From: Dietzia cinnamea NBRC 102147
GTDB taxonomy: Bacteria > Actinomycetota > Actinomycetes > Mycobacteriales > Mycobacteriaceae
Length of the DNA stretch: 64,000 bases
NCBI RefSeq assembly: GCF_001571065.1
Contig: NZ_BCSW01000002.1
Span: 1 to 64,000, forward strand
Direction: 5' to 3'
Under the pieces are notes generated by a model. That model saw only the letters and a program-made list of their open reading frames with translations, ran no database searches and was not told the DNA's origin. Below are positions 47,868 through 57,181 of this stretch, one piece after another. The number at the start of each line of letters is the position of its first letter. Position 1 is the first letter of the stretch. The translations under genes were made by a program, and so were the position numbers.

Positions 47868-48644
47868 ATGCCCGACGTACGTGCACGAGCAACCACGCTG
47901 GCCGAGCTCCACGAATCGGGTGAACTGACGGTCCTGCCGACCGTGTGGGACACCTGGAGCGCCCGGGTCGCCGCCGATGCCGGCTTCAAGGGACTGACGG
48001 TGGGCAGCCACCCCGTCGCCGACGCGATCGGCAGCGCGGACGGGGAGAAGATGGACTTCTCCGAGTACCTGCGCGTGGTCAAGCGGATCACGGACGCGGT
48101 GTCCGTTCCCGTCAGCGCGGACGTCGAGTCGGGCTACGGTCTCGACCCTGCCGAGTTGATCACCCGCCTGCTCGAGGCCGGGGCCGTCGGCGCGAACATC
48201 GAGGACGTCGTGCACCGCGAGGGCAAACGCGTCCGGGACCGTCAGGAGCACGCTGACTACATCGCCGCCGCTCGCCGCGCGGCTGATGACGCCGGGGTTC
48301 CCTTCGTCATCAACGGACGCACCGATGCCGTCAAGCTGGGAACGGACGTCTTCCCGGACCCGGTGGCGGAAGCCGAGGCCCGTATCGCGCTCATGGAAGA
48401 TGCCGGAGCGCGATCGGTGTACCCGGTGGGCGTGACGACCGCCGATCAGCTGACGCGTCTCGTGCAGGCGGTGACGATCCCCCTCAACGCGACCGCCCAT
48501 CCGGTGAAGGGACACGGCGCCGGCGACCTGGCGGCCCTGAAGAAACTCGGTGTGCGCCGGGTGTCCTTCGGCCCGCTCTGGCAGATGTGGCTCGCCGAGG
48601 CCTCCGCCGACCGGTTCGTCGACTGGCTCCCGGAGAACGGCTGA
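47868..48644 (+). CDS. Isocitrate lyase/PEP mutase superfamily protein
   Basis: A 258-residue barrel enzyme of the ICL/PEPM superfamily: LHESGELTVLPTVWDTWSAR, GSHPVADAIGSADGEKMDFS, SADVESGYGLDPAEL (metal-site Asp), GAVGANIEDVVHREGKR, INGRTDAVKLGTDVFPDPVA. It is too short for isocitrate lyase and lacks the KKCGH catalytic loop, so it is a different C-C or P-C lyase or oxaloacetate decarboxylase; members often stay uncharacterised. GAGGAGGA precedes the ATG, and TAGGGT (47824-47829) may be its -10 box. Confidence 0.9.
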   Translation: MPDVRARATTLAELHESGELTVLPTVWDTWSARVAADAGFKGLTVGSHPVADAIGSADGEKMDFSEYLRVVKRITDAVSVPVSADVESGYGLDPAELITRLLEAGAVGANIEDVVHREGKRVRDRQEHADYIAAARRAADDAGVPFVINGRTDAVKLGTDVFPDPVAEAEARIALMEDAGARSVYPVGVTTADQLTRLVQAVTIPLNATAHPVKGHGAGDLAALKKLGVRRVSFGPLWQMWLAEASADRFVDWLPENG

Positions 48645-48702
48645 CGTCGCCGACCGGGCCGATCAGGCCGCGGGCCCGCTGCCAGGGTGAGACGGTGGAG
48701 GC

Positions 48703-49230
48703 ATGGACACCCCTCCCGAACCATCGCTGCCGGACACGAAAGACTGGACGACCGTTCTCGAGTCCGGCTGTGACGACTGTGGATACCGGCCTCACGACCC
48801 GGCTTTCACGAGCGACCGACTGGCTTCCGCCCGCGACCGGTGGCTCGCCGTCCTCCGGCGGACCGGGGTCGAGCGGCGACCGTCGCCGCGGGTGTGGTCG
48901 CCGCGGGAGTACGCGGGCCACTGCCGTGACCTCATCGAAGTCCTGGGGGACCGCATAGCGGCGATGCTCGACCGAGCCGAGCCGACCTACGACGATTTCG
49001 ACGGCGAGGCGGCGGTCGTCGAGCACGGGTACTGGCGCAGCGACCCGGACGATCTCGCCCGCCGACTCGACGCCACCACCGCTCGGACGCTGAAGGTTCT
49101 CGACCGCGTCGGCCCCGCGGACCGGGACAGGACCGGTCGACGCGGCGACGGCTACGTCTTCACCGTCGCCTCTCTGTGCCAGTACATCGTGCACGACGTC
49201 GAACACCATCTGGGTGACGTCGACGGGTGA
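48703..49230 (+). CDS. DinB-like protein
   Basis: A 175-residue four-helix-bundle protein. WSPREYAGHCRDLIEVLGDR (about residues 65-84) and LCQYIVHDVEHHLGDV (158-173) carry the histidines of the DinB metal site. LESGCDDCGY at the N-terminus adds a CxxC pair. Relatives in actinobacteria are thiol-dependent (mycothiol/bacillithiol) transferases or uncharacterised. GGTGGAGG precedes the ATG. Confidence 0.85.
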   Translation: MDTPPEPSLPDTKDWTTVLESGCDDCGYRPHDPAFTSDRLASARDRWLAVLRRTGVERRPSPRVWSPREYAGHCRDLIEVLGDRIAAMLDRAEPTYDDFDGEAAVVEHGYWRSDPDDLARRLDATTARTLKVLDRVGPADRDRTGRRGDGYVFTVASLCQYIVHDVEHHLGDVDG

Positions 49231-49321
49231 GAACGCGCGGTCCCTGTTTCCCGCCCCGGGGCCTCGCGGGCGGGCTCGCCGACCGGCCCGTGGTCGGCGC
49301 CCACGCCGTCGCCCAGCGGCG

Positions 49322-50311
49322 TCACGCACCTGACGTTCCAGCGGCGCCGCTGACGGGGGCGTGTGTGAGGGTCCGGCGCGTGGCGAACCGTCGGGGCTCG
49401 CCGGTGACTGGGTCGGTGAACCCGAGCTCGCGGGCGAGGAGTTGCAGCGGCAGGTCGGGGTCGTCGGGGGCCTCGGGCAGCAGGTCGGGGTAGCGCCGGT
49501 CGCCGAGGATGCCGATCCCCAGCGCGGCGAGGTGCACGCGCAGTTGGTGGAGCCGCCCCGTGCGGGGCCGGAGGAGAGTCTGGACGACGAGCCGCCCTGA
49601 GGCGCTGTGTCCGGTCCGGAGCACGTCGACGAGGGTCTCGGAATTGGGCGGTAGCCCGGGGTGGAGGGTGACGCGCAGCTCGCCGCGCCGCGACCGGATG
49701 TGCTCGCGGTGGGTCACGGGTGCCGGGCGGCCGGCGAGAAACGGCGCGGCCGGGTCCCACCCGGGCGGGCGCGCGGAGACGGCCTCGTAGACCTTGGTGA
49801 CCTCTCTCCGCTCGAACATGGACTGGTAGGCGCCGCGGGTGTCGGCGCGGGCGGAGAACATGACCACCCCGGCGGTCTCGCGGTCGAGTCGGTGGATCGG
49901 CGTGATGTCGGCGTTGCCCAGGCGGGTGCGTAGCCGGACCAGTGCGGTCTCGCGGAGGAAGTGGCCGGAGGGGGTGGTGGGGAGGAAGTGCGGTTTGTCG
50001 ACGACGACGAGGTGGTCGTCGCGGTGCAGGATCTCCTCCCGGTAGGGCAGGGTGGGCTCGTCGGGCAGGTCACGGTGGTACCAGACGAACTCGTGCGTGC
50101 CCAGCGGTGTGTCGTGGTCGATCGCCCGGCCGTCGGCGCCGACGATCTCGCCGGCGGAGATCCGGCGCCGCAGCTCGCGTGGGTCGAGGTGGTCGAACCT
50201 CGCCTCGATGTACTCGGCGATGCCCGCCCACGAGCCGTCGGCGGGGACTCGCAGGCGGGTGGGGCTGACGCCGTCCCGGACCGGTAGAGGCGGCGGTGCG
50301 GGCACGGTCAC
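49322..50311 (-). CDS. RluA-family pseudouridine synthase
   Basis: A 329-residue synthase without S4 domain. HLVVVDKPHFLPTTPSGHF, ITPIHRLDRETAGVVMFSAR (catalytic Asp), RTGRLHQLRVHLAALGIGIL and LARELGFTDPVTGEPRRF are the family elements. The GTG at 50311 overlaps the stop of the 58-codon gene upstream (GTGA); the GTG at 50305 is an alternative. The open frame runs far upstream of both, without a start that fits the family length. Its RNA target is unknown. Confidence 0.92.
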   Translation of the reverse strand: MTVPAPPPLPVRDGVSPTRLRVPADGSWAGIAEYIEARFDHLDPRELRRRISAGEIVGADGRAIDHDTPLGTHEFVWYHRDLPDEPTLPYREEILHRDDHLVVVDKPHFLPTTPSGHFLRETALVRLRTRLGNADITPIHRLDRETAGVVMFSARADTRGAYQSMFERREVTKVYEAVSARPPGWDPAAPFLAGRPAPVTHREHIRSRRGELRVTLHPGLPPNSETLVDVLRTGHSASGRLVVQTLLRPRTGRLHQLRVHLAALGIGILGDRRYPDLLPEAPDDPDLPLQLLARELGFTDPVTGEPRRFATRRTLTHAPVSGAAGTSGA

Positions 50312-50484
50312 ACGTCCTGTCCGGTGACCGTCCGCGCCGGCTGGAAGTCGTTGTCGAGACGGCTCGGGACGTACATGGTGTGCTCGGGCCCGACCCCGGC
50401 GCGGCGGACGACCGCGGAGAAGAACACCCGCGCGGCCGGCAGACACCCCACGCACTGCTGTCCGACCGGCGTGTGTTGATCCAC
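50308..50484 (-). CDS. 58-residue small protein with CxxC, overlapping the pseudouridine synthase
   Basis: A short ORF starting MDQHTPVGQQCVGCLPAARV and ending NDFQPARTVTGQDV. Third codon positions are about 90 percent G or C, as in genuine genes here. Its TGA overlaps the synthase GTG by 4 bp, and an in-frame TGA lies 5 codons upstream of the GTG, so the start is confined. A CACGAT box 6 bases before the GTG suits a leaderless start. A Cys-Val-Gly-Cys pair could bind metal. It is not a family I know. Confidence 0.55.
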   Translation of the reverse strand: MDQHTPVGQQCVGCLPAARVFFSAVVRRAGVGPEHTMYVPSRLDNDFQPARTVTGQDV

Positions 50485-50579
50485 GGGAGGATCGTGTCAC
50501 GGTTGCGACCGGTCCGCAGCGGGCCGCGCGCCGAATAGGGTGGAGGTCGCCCGGCAGGAGCGATGCGGAGGCGAGAACG

Positions 50580-51530
50580 GTGTGGGGTGGGGAGATGGCG
50601 CAGCGCGAGGCCGGGTCGGACCCCGCCACCGAGCCGTCGGTGGGGGATCCGCCGCTGGTCGGCCCGGTGCCCGCGCCCGGCCTCCACGTCATGACGTGGA
50701 ACATCCGGCGGCCGGTGCCCGCTGCGCTCACCCGGCCGGCGGACCGGTGGCATCACCGGGCGCCGCGCGTGCGGGCGCTTCTCACATCCGAGCGGCCGAC
50801 CGTTCTGTGCGCGCAGGAGGTGGCCGCCCGACAATTCGCCACCGTGCTCGAGGCCCTCGGCCCGGGCTACGACCACGTCGGTCGTGGCCGCTCGGCGGGC
50901 GGCGGGGGAGAGGCGTGTCCGATCTTCTTCGACGCGACCCGTCTCGAGCTGCTGGGCTGGGAACAGTCCGCCCTGTCGGACACGCCTCACCGTGCCGGGT
51001 CGGTGTCCTGGGGCAACCTGTTCCCCCGGGTGATGGTCGAGGTGCACCTTCGCGACCGGGTCACCGGTCGCGACCTGCTGGTGGTCAACACACACCTCGA
51101 CCCGCTGTCCGGCCGGTCCCGGCTGCGCTCCGCCCGTGCCCTCCTGGAGGTGGTGGCCGCACGGGGCCTGCCGGCCGTCGTGACGGGCGACTTCAACGCG
51201 GGCCCGTCGAGCCCGGCCGTGCGCACACTCCTCTCGGACGGGGTACTGGTGGACAGTTGGCGGGTCGCCCGCGCCCGGCACAGCGAGCAGTGGGGCACCT
51301 ACGCCGACTACCGGCGGCCGCGACGGGACGGCGCCCGGATCGACTGGATCCTCGCCACTCCCGATCTCTCGGTCACCGACGCCGCGATCAACCCGCTCCG
51401 CCACGAGGGCGGGTGGCCCTCGGACCATCTGCCGGTGCACGTTGTGGTGCACCCGGCCGGTCCGGGCGATGAGGAGCACAGTGGGCCGCGAGACGAGACG
51501 CGAGGACAGGGAGGAGCCCGGCGGACGTGA
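50580..51530 (+). CDS. Endonuclease/exonuclease/phosphatase family protein
   Basis: A 316-residue EEP-fold hydrolase. LHVMTWNIRRP (metal-site Asn, about residue 41), VLCAQEV (catalytic Glu), LLVVNTHLDPLSGRSR, VVTGDFNAGPSSPAVRTLL, RIDWILATPDLSV and WPSDHLPVHVVVH (catalytic Asp-His) are all present. Substrates in this fold range from DNA to phosphodiesters of lipids; none can be chosen. GGAGG lies 8 bases before the GTG; the ATG at 50595 is an alternative. Confidence 0.9.
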   Translation: MWGGEMAQREAGSDPATEPSVGDPPLVGPVPAPGLHVMTWNIRRPVPAALTRPADRWHHRAPRVRALLTSERPTVLCAQEVAARQFATVLEALGPGYDHVGRGRSAGGGGEACPIFFDATRLELLGWEQSALSDTPHRAGSVSWGNLFPRVMVEVHLRDRVTGRDLLVVNTHLDPLSGRSRLRSARALLEVVAARGLPAVVTGDFNAGPSSPAVRTLLSDGVLVDSWRVARARHSEQWGTYADYRRPRRDGARIDWILATPDLSVTDAAINPLRHEGGWPSDHLPVHVVVHPAGPGDEEHSGPRDETRGQGGARRT

Positions 51531-52390
51531 TCGACAACTTCCTGCGCCCCGCCGGGAGCGCATTCCAGACGGTGGCGGACGCCCTGCGCCTGCTCGGCGT
51601 CCTCAGCGTGGTCTCGGCCCTGCTGTTCCACGGGGTGACGGACGCCGCCATCGTGGCCTTCGCCCTACCCGGACACATGCTGCCCCGGTTCCTCGGCATG
51701 CGCGCGTGGGCGGACGTCGCCGTGTCGGCCACGCTGCTCGTGGCGGCGTGGAGCAACGTCGTGGACCTCTACCGAACCGTCTGGTGGTGGGACATCCCGA
51801 TCCACTTCTTCCTGGCCGCCGCCCTGTCGGTGGTGGCGTACGTGTTCTGCGCACACCGCGGGATCGTGCGGGCGCCGGGTGCCCGCGGGTTCACCGTCAC
51901 CGGCGCGGTCGTGCTCACCACGGCGTTCGGGCTCGCGCTGGGCGCGATGTGGGAGATGGTGGAGTGGTTCGGCTACGCCTACCTCGCAGACGAGATCTAC
52001 GTGACCTACGAGGACACCGTCGGGGACTTGGCGGCGGGCGGACTCGGCGCGCTGCTCGCCGGCGTGCTCATGGCCCGTGGCCCAGAGTTGCTGCTCCCCG
52101 CGGCCACGCTGCCCGCCCGGCCGGCGCCCGCCTACGGCACAGGTAGGTCTCGGCCCGCCCGTCCCCGGAGCGAGCTGCACCGTTCGCGACGAGAGCCGGC
52201 CTCGTCGTCGTCGCCGTACCCACGCAGGCGCGAGGCGCGGCCCACACCACCATCGCGATCCGGAAGAGGGAGACGAGTTCGGTCGAGGAGGGCTCCGCGG
52301 CCGGGCCGGCAGGCGGTGGCGCCCGGCGTGGCGGCACCGGGTGACCATGGGCGTTCGGCCCGCCGTGCCGCCCGTGCCAAGGTGGAAGCC
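51527..52390 (+). CDS. Small membrane protein, frame open into the next gene
   Basis: The first 185 codons encode a membrane protein with five to six helices (TVADALRLLGVLSVVSALLF, WWWDIPIHFFLAAALSVVAY, VTGAVVLTTAFGLALGAMWE, MVEWFGYAYLADEIYVTYED, TVGDLAAGGLGALLAGVLMA), similar to DUF2238-type proteins. There is no stop: a Pro/Arg/Ser-rich stretch of about 100 codons with no structure leads straight into the oxidoreductase start at 52391. Either the stop was lost by mutation or frameshift or the two are expressed as one 632-residue protein. GGGAGGAG precedes the GTG, which overlaps the upstream stop (GTGA). Confidence 0.7.
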
Positions 52391-53425
52391 ATGACCTCCT
52401 CGCCGTGCACCCGTTCCGACGGTGACCCCCGCGCCCTGCCGGGGTTCCGGCGCACCTTCGCGCCCGGCCGACTCACGCTCGGCCTCGGGTTCCCGATGCG
52501 GAGCCGGACCGACAGCGACGACGTCCACGACCCGGCGGCCCAGGTGCGCCTCGCCCGGGCCGCCGAAGCCGGCGGTTTCGCCGCCCTCTACGTCCGTGAC
52601 ATCCCGCTGCGCGTGCCGTCCTTCGGCGACGTCGGTCAGGTCTACGACCCGTGGATCTACCTCACCCACATCGCCGCCCACACCTCGCGGATCGCGCTGG
52701 GCACCGCGGGCATCGTCCTGCCGGTGCGGCACCCACTGCACGTGGCCAAGTCCGCGGCCAGCGTCGACCGGCTGTCGGGCGGACGGTTCCTGCTGGGATT
52801 GGCGTCCGGCGACAGGCCCGAGGAGTTCCGCGCGTTCGGCCTCGAGCAGGGCGAGCGCGGTGAGCGGTTCCGCGAGAACCTCCGCGTGATGACGCACGCC
52901 CTGACCACCGAGATGCGCGGGATCCGGTGGTCCGGCGGATGGATGCACAGCGCGGACGTGGTGCCCAAGCCCACCGCCGCGTCGGTTCCGGTCATCATGA
53001 TCGGGTCGTGTCAACAGAGCGTGGCCTACCTCGCCGCGCACGGGGACGGGTGGATGACCTACCCGCGCGACTTCGACGCCCAGCGGCGCACCGCCGCACA
53101 GTGGAGGGACGCGGTGGCCGCCGCCGCGGCCGGCGGAGTCGGCGACGTGAACGACGACGCCGACAGGGTCGACGGGGAGGTGTTCAAACCCTTCGCGCAG
53201 TCGCTGCAGATCGACCTCTCGCAGGACCCGGACGAGTCAGCCTCCCCGATCACCTTCGGCTTCCGGATCGGCCGGCGCAGGCTGGTCGACCACCTCGAGG
53301 ACCTGAGGGGGATCGGGGTCAACCACGTGCAACTGGGTCTGGGGGCCTGCCGTCGCCCGGTCGGCGAGGTGATCGCCGAGCTGGCCGAGTACGTGGTGCC
53401 CCACTTCCCGGCCCACGCGCACTAG
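52391..53425 (+). CDS. LLM class flavin-dependent oxidoreductase
   Basis: A 344-residue luciferase-like monooxygenase-fold protein: FAPGRLTLGLGFPMRS, EAGGFAALYVRDIPLRVPSF, GDVGQVYDPWIYLTHIAAHT, HPLHVAKSAASVDRLSGGRF, LLGLASGDRPEEFRAFGLEQ. The family uses reduced F420 or FMN. The ATG at 52391 has AAGGTGG 6 bases upstream, and family members start at this point, so it is a separate gene even though the upstream frame runs into it. The substrate is unknown. Confidence 0.9.
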   Translation: MTSSPCTRSDGDPRALPGFRRTFAPGRLTLGLGFPMRSRTDSDDVHDPAAQVRLARAAEAGGFAALYVRDIPLRVPSFGDVGQVYDPWIYLTHIAAHTSRIALGTAGIVLPVRHPLHVAKSAASVDRLSGGRFLLGLASGDRPEEFRAFGLEQGERGERFRENLRVMTHALTTEMRGIRWSGGWMHSADVVPKPTAASVPVIMIGSCQQSVAYLAAHGDGWMTYPRDFDAQRRTAAQWRDAVAAAAAGGVGDVNDDADRVDGEVFKPFAQSLQIDLSQDPDESASPITFGFRIGRRRLVDHLEDLRGIGVNHVQLGLGACRRPVGEVIAELAEYVVPHFPAHAH

Positions 53426-53571
53426 GGTCGCCGGACTCACCGGAGCGGCTCCCGTGCGCGTTCCCGCGGCCGAGCGTCTGGCTGCCCGGCGAGGGCCGCA
53501 CTTCTGCCAGACTCGATGATCACGGCGACGGATCCCGGTCGATCCGCCGCGAGCGCCGACGAGGAGGCCCC

Positions 53572-54969
53572 GTGGGGATCTCGATTCTGTGGTTCCGCCG
53601 CGACCTGCGACTGTCCGACCATCCGGCGCTGCTCGCGGCAGTGGAGGCGGGGGATGAGGTGCTGCCCGTCTTCGTCCGCGACCCCGGCCTGCTGTCCCGG
53701 GCCGGCGCGCGAGCCGACAGACTGGCGGCGTCGGTCGCGGCGCTGTCGGCTGACACCGGGGGAGCGCTGGTCGTGCGAACCGGCGATCCAGCCCACGTCA
53801 TCCCCGGGCTGGCCGCGCTCACCGGTGCCCGCGAGGTGCACGTCAGCCGTGAGTCCACGCCCTACGGACGGCGCCGGGACGCACGGGTGGGGGCCGCGCT
53901 CGAGGCCGACGGCCGCCGGCTGGTCGAGACGGGGTCGCCCTACGCCGTCGGGCCCGGCCGCGTTCTCAACGGCAGCGGCCGTCCGTACCAGGTGTTCACC
54001 CCGTTCTCACGCGCGTGGCGCGAACACGGGTGGCCCGCGCCCGGACAGCGGCCCCGGGACGTCCCCTGGGCGGCGGTGCCCTCCGGGGGGCTCCCCGGAG
54101 TCGACGGTGACGGCTGGGGACGCGGCACGGCGGGTGGCGTGGTTCGCGGTGCGGCCGGAGACGCGGGGGAGGCCGCGGCCCTCGCCCGGTGGCGAGCCTT
54201 TCTCGAGGATGACCTCGAGCACTACGGACAGCAGCGCGATCGCCCCGATCTGGACACCACGAGCCGCCTGTCCGCGCCGCTGAAGTACGGCGAGATCCAC
54301 CCGCGCACGATCCTCACCGACCTCGCGGCGCACCCCGCCGCCGACGGCGAGGGGGCCCGCCGCTTCGTCACCGAACTCGCGTGGCGGGAGTTCTACGCCG
54401 ACGTCCTGTGGCACCAGCCCCGGTCCGCCTGGCGAGACCTGCGTGACGCCCTCGCCGGGATGCCGTACGACCGGGGTCCCGAGGTGGACGACCTCGTCGA
54501 GGTCTGGCGACGGGGCCGGACGGGCTTCCCGTTCGTCGACGCGGGCATGCGTCAGCTCCTCGCGCAGGGGTGGATGCACAACCGCGTCCGGATGGTCACC
54601 GCGAGTTTCCTGATCAAGGACCTGCACGTGTGGTGGCCGGTCGGCGCCCGGCACTTCCTCGACCACCTGCTCGACGGCGACCTCGCCTCCAACAACCACG
54701 GATGGCAGTGGGTGGCCGGCACGGGGACGGACGCCTCCCCGTTCTTCCGCGTCTTCAACCCGGTCACCCAGGGGCAGCGCTTCGACCCGGACGGTGACTA
54801 CATCCGTCGGTGGGTCCCGGAGTTGCGGCATCTACCCGGGGCGGCCGCGCACGAGCCCTGGCGGTGGCCCGACGGCCACGATCACGGGTACCCGGAACGG
54901 ATCGTGGATCACGCCGAGGAGCGGCTCGAGGCGTTACGCCGGTACGACCTCGTCAGGAACGGCTCCTGA
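53572..54969 (+). CDS. phr: Cyclobutane pyrimidine dimer photolyase
   Basis: A 465-residue photolyase/cryptochrome. The N-terminal antenna domain starts SILWFRRDLRLSDHPALLAA. The FAD domain has LDTTSRLSAPLKYGEIHPRT, FVTELAWREFYADVLWHQP, GFPFVDAGMRQLLAQGWMHN, RVRMVTASFLIKDLHVWWPV and NNHGWQWVAGTGTDASPFFR, the last with the FAD-site Asn. All positions fit class I CPD photolyase. GAGGAGG at 53561-53567 sets the GTG at 53572. The 146 bp upstream contain no gene. Confidence 0.95.
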   Translation: MGISILWFRRDLRLSDHPALLAAVEAGDEVLPVFVRDPGLLSRAGARADRLAASVAALSADTGGALVVRTGDPAHVIPGLAALTGAREVHVSRESTPYGRRRDARVGAALEADGRRLVETGSPYAVGPGRVLNGSGRPYQVFTPFSRAWREHGWPAPGQRPRDVPWAAVPSGGLPGVDGDGWGRGTAGGVVRGAAGDAGEAAALARWRAFLEDDLEHYGQQRDRPDLDTTSRLSAPLKYGEIHPRTILTDLAAHPAADGEGARRFVTELAWREFYADVLWHQPRSAWRDLRDALAGMPYDRGPEVDDLVEVWRRGRTGFPFVDAGMRQLLAQGWMHNRVRMVTASFLIKDLHVWWPVGARHFLDHLLDGDLASNNHGWQWVAGTGTDASPFFRVFNPVTQGQRFDPDGDYIRRWVPELRHLPGAAAHEPWRWPDGHDHGYPERIVDHAEERLEALRRYDLVRNGS

Positions 54970-55016
54970 TGATCAGGCGGGTTGCGGGCGGCGGTCAGTC
55001 TGCCACGTGCAGCAGC

Positions 55017-55259
55017 TCAGTTTCTCCCAGGGGGGAACAGGCCGACGTGCCACTCGCCGGCGAAAGGGGTGCGGTATCCCGCGTCACGCAGGAGTTCCGC
55101 TACGGTCGGCACCGGGTGGTCGAGGTATCCCTCGTAGCCCGGCTGCATGTACTGGTTCAGCTCATGCAGCGGCTGCATCACGCCGAGGCCCGCGGGTGTG
55201 GAATCCCCGGCCCGATCGGTGGTCTGTCGGGCCGCGGCGGAGGGGCCGACCGCGCAGCT
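55017..55259 (-). pseudogene. Arylsulfatase remnant
   Basis: The open minus-strand frame reads DSTPAGLGVMQPLHELNQYM, then GYEGYLDHPVPTVAELLRDA, then GYRTPFAGEWHVGL. This matches the region that follows the catalytic cysteine in arylsulfatases (GLG, then the VPTLAELLRDAGYRT and GKWHLG motifs, here GEWHVG). It stops at 55017 after WHVGLFPPGRN. About 80 codons remain of a gene of roughly 500-780 codons, and no start codon is left upstream; the active-site region is degraded. The fragment fills the 316-bp space between photolyase and ilvD. Confidence 0.7.
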
Positions 55260-55273
55260 GGGCCGACAATGCC

Positions 55274-55279
55274 TAGGCT
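55274..55279 (+). promoter_or_regulatory. -10 box of ilvD (leaderless)
   Basis: TAGGCT ends 6 bases before the ATG at 55286, which favours that ATG over the GTG at 55280. Confidence 0.5.
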
Positions 55280-55285
55280 GTGCGC

Positions 55286-57025
55286 ATGAGCTCCGGAACC
55301 GACATGCCTCGCCCAGGACACGCGGCCACCGGCCGCGAGGTCGACATCAAGCCCCGAAGCCGCGACGTCACCGACGGGCTCGAGAAGACCGCCGCCCGCG
55401 GGATGCTCCGCGCGGTGGGTATGGGCGACGACGACTGGGTCAAGCCGCAGATCGGTGTGGCCTCCTCATGGAACGAGATCACCCCGTGCAACCTCTCGCT
55501 CGACCGGCTGGCCAAGGCCGTCAAGGACGGGACTCACGCCGGAGGCGGTTACCCGCTGGAGTTCGGCACCATCTCGGTGTCCGACGGCATCTCGATGGGC
55601 CACGAGGGGATGCACTTCTCGCTGGTCTCGCGTGAGGTGATCGCCGACAGCGTCGAGACCGTCATGAGCGCCGAGCGGCTCGACGGCTCTGTGCTGCTCG
55701 CCGGCTGCGACAAGTCCCTGCCCGGCATGCTCATGGCCGCTGCGCGGCTGGATCTGGCGAGCGTGTTTCTCTATGCCGGGTCCACCCTTCCCGGCTTCGC
55801 CAAGCTCTCCGACGGAACGGAGAAGCAGGTCACGATCATCGACGCCTTCGAGGCCGTCGGGGCCTGCTCGCGCGGTCTCATGAGCCGGGAGGACGTCGAC
55901 ACGATCGAGCGGTCCATCTGCCCGGGCGAGGGCGCGTGCGGCGGTATGTACACCGCCAACACGATGGCGAGCGCCGCCGAGGCGCTGGGTATGTCCCTGC
56001 CGGGCAGCGCGTCGCCGCCGGCCCCGGACCGCCGGCGCGACGACTACGCCAAGGCGAGCGGCGAGGCCGTGGTCGAGCTGCTGCGGAAGGGCATCACCGC
56101 GCGCGACATCATGACCAAGGAGGCATTCGAGAACGCGATCGCAGTCGTCATGGCCTTCGGTGGGTCCACCAACGCGGTCCTACACCTGCTCGCGATCGCC
56201 AGCGAGGCCGAGGTCGAACTGACCCTCGACGACTTCGCTCGCATCGGCGCCACGGTGCCGCATCTGGCCGACGTCAAGCCGTTCGGTGCCCACGTCATGA
56301 CCGACGTGGACAAGATCGGTGGCGTCCCCGTGGTCATGCGGGCGCTGCTGGACGCCGGGCTGCTCCACGGTGACTGCCTCACCGTCACCGGCCGCACCGT
56401 GGCCGAGAATCTCGCCGACATCGCTCCGCCGGACCCGGACGGCAAGGTGCTCCGAGCTATGTCCGAGCCGATCCACCCGACCGGCGGGATCACGATCCTG
56501 CGCGGGTCGCTCGCCCCCGAGGGTGCGGTGGTCAAGTCCGCCGGTTTCGACTCCGACGTCTTCGAGGGCACCGCGCGCGTCTTCGAGCGCGAACGCGCTG
56601 CCATGGATGCTCTCGAGGACGGGACCATCACGGCGGGCGATGTCGTCGTGATCCGCTACGAGGGTCCCAAGGGCGGCCCCGGCATGCGTGAGATGCTCGC
56701 CATCACCGGTGCGATCAAGGGCGCCGGCCTGGGCAAGGACGTCCTGCTCATGACCGACGGGCGCTTCTCGGGTGGCACCACCGGGCTGTGCGTCGGCCAC
56801 ATCGCCCCGGAGGCCGTGGACGGTGGACCGATCGCGTTCGTGAAGGACGGCGACCGGATCCGACTGGACGTCTCGCAGGGGACCCTCGAGCTGCTGGTGG
56901 ACGAGTCCGAACTGCGGTCCCGGCGCGAGGGGTGGGAGCCCCTGCCGCCGCGCTACACCCGCGGCGTCCTCGCCAAGTACTCGAAGTTGGTGCAGTCCGC
57001 CTCGACGGGCGCCATCTGCCGCTGA
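55286..57025 (+). CDS. ilvD: Dihydroxy-acid dehydratase
   Basis: A 579-residue IlvD, the dehydratase of branched-chain amino acid and pantothenate synthesis. Three Fe-S ligand cysteines are in [25 protein letters not shown] and [38 protein letters not shown] and the DGDRIRLDV end are also typical. The length and sequence are normal. Leaderless start at 55286. It is followed by a hairpin and stands alone, away from ilvBNC. Confidence 0.97.
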   Translation: MSSGTDMPRPGHAATGREVDIKPRSRDVTDGLEKTAARGMLRAVGMGDDDWVKPQIGVASSWNEITPCNLSLDRLAKAVKDGTHAGGGYPLEFGTISVSDGISMGHEGMHFSLVSREVIADSVETVMSAERLDGSVLLAGCDKSLPGMLMAAARLDLASVFLYAGSTLPGFAKLSDGTEKQVTIIDAFEAVGACSRGLMSREDVDTIERSICPGEGACGGMYTANTMASAAEALGMSLPGSASPPAPDRRRDDYAKASGEAVVELLRKGITARDIMTKEAFENAIAVVMAFGGSTNAVLHLLAIASEAEVELTLDDFARIGATVPHLADVKPFGAHVMTDVDKIGGVPVVMRALLDAGLLHGDCLTVTGRTVAENLADIAPPDPDGKVLRAMSEPIHPTGGITILRGSLAPEGAVVKSAGFDSDVFEGTARVFERERAAMDALEDGTITAGDVVVIRYEGPKGGPGMREMLAITGAIKGAGLGKDVLLMTDGRFSGGTTGLCVGHIAPEAVDGGPIAFVKDGDRIRLDVSQGTLELLVDESELRSRREGWEPLPPRYTRGVLAKYSKLVQSASTGAICR

Positions 57026-57046
57026 GGCCGGCCGCGCGGAACGCCG

Positions 57047-57072
57047 CGCCGCCCGCTGACGCGCGGGCGGCG
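57047..57072. terminator. GC-rich hairpin after ilvD
   Basis: A perfect 10-bp stem (57047-57056 with 57063-57072), 6-base loop; a second small hairpin follows at 57071-57090. It lies between the convergent ilvD and phoU genes. The other bases in this 156-bp gap show nothing. Confidence 0.6.
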
Positions 57073-57181
57073 GTCAGCCTCGCCTGACCGGGGGAGCGTC
57101 TCCGGACAGGGAGGCCGGCGTCATCGAGATCCGCGAGGAGGATCCGGTGATCTGGCCCGGTATCGCCGCGGTCGGTGCGGG

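Noticed and set aside
52068-52337. 89-codon minus-strand ORF under the linker between the membrane protein and the LLM gene
   Set aside because: It runs antisense through low-complexity GC-rich DNA; its start has no ribosome binding site and the sequence matches no family I know.
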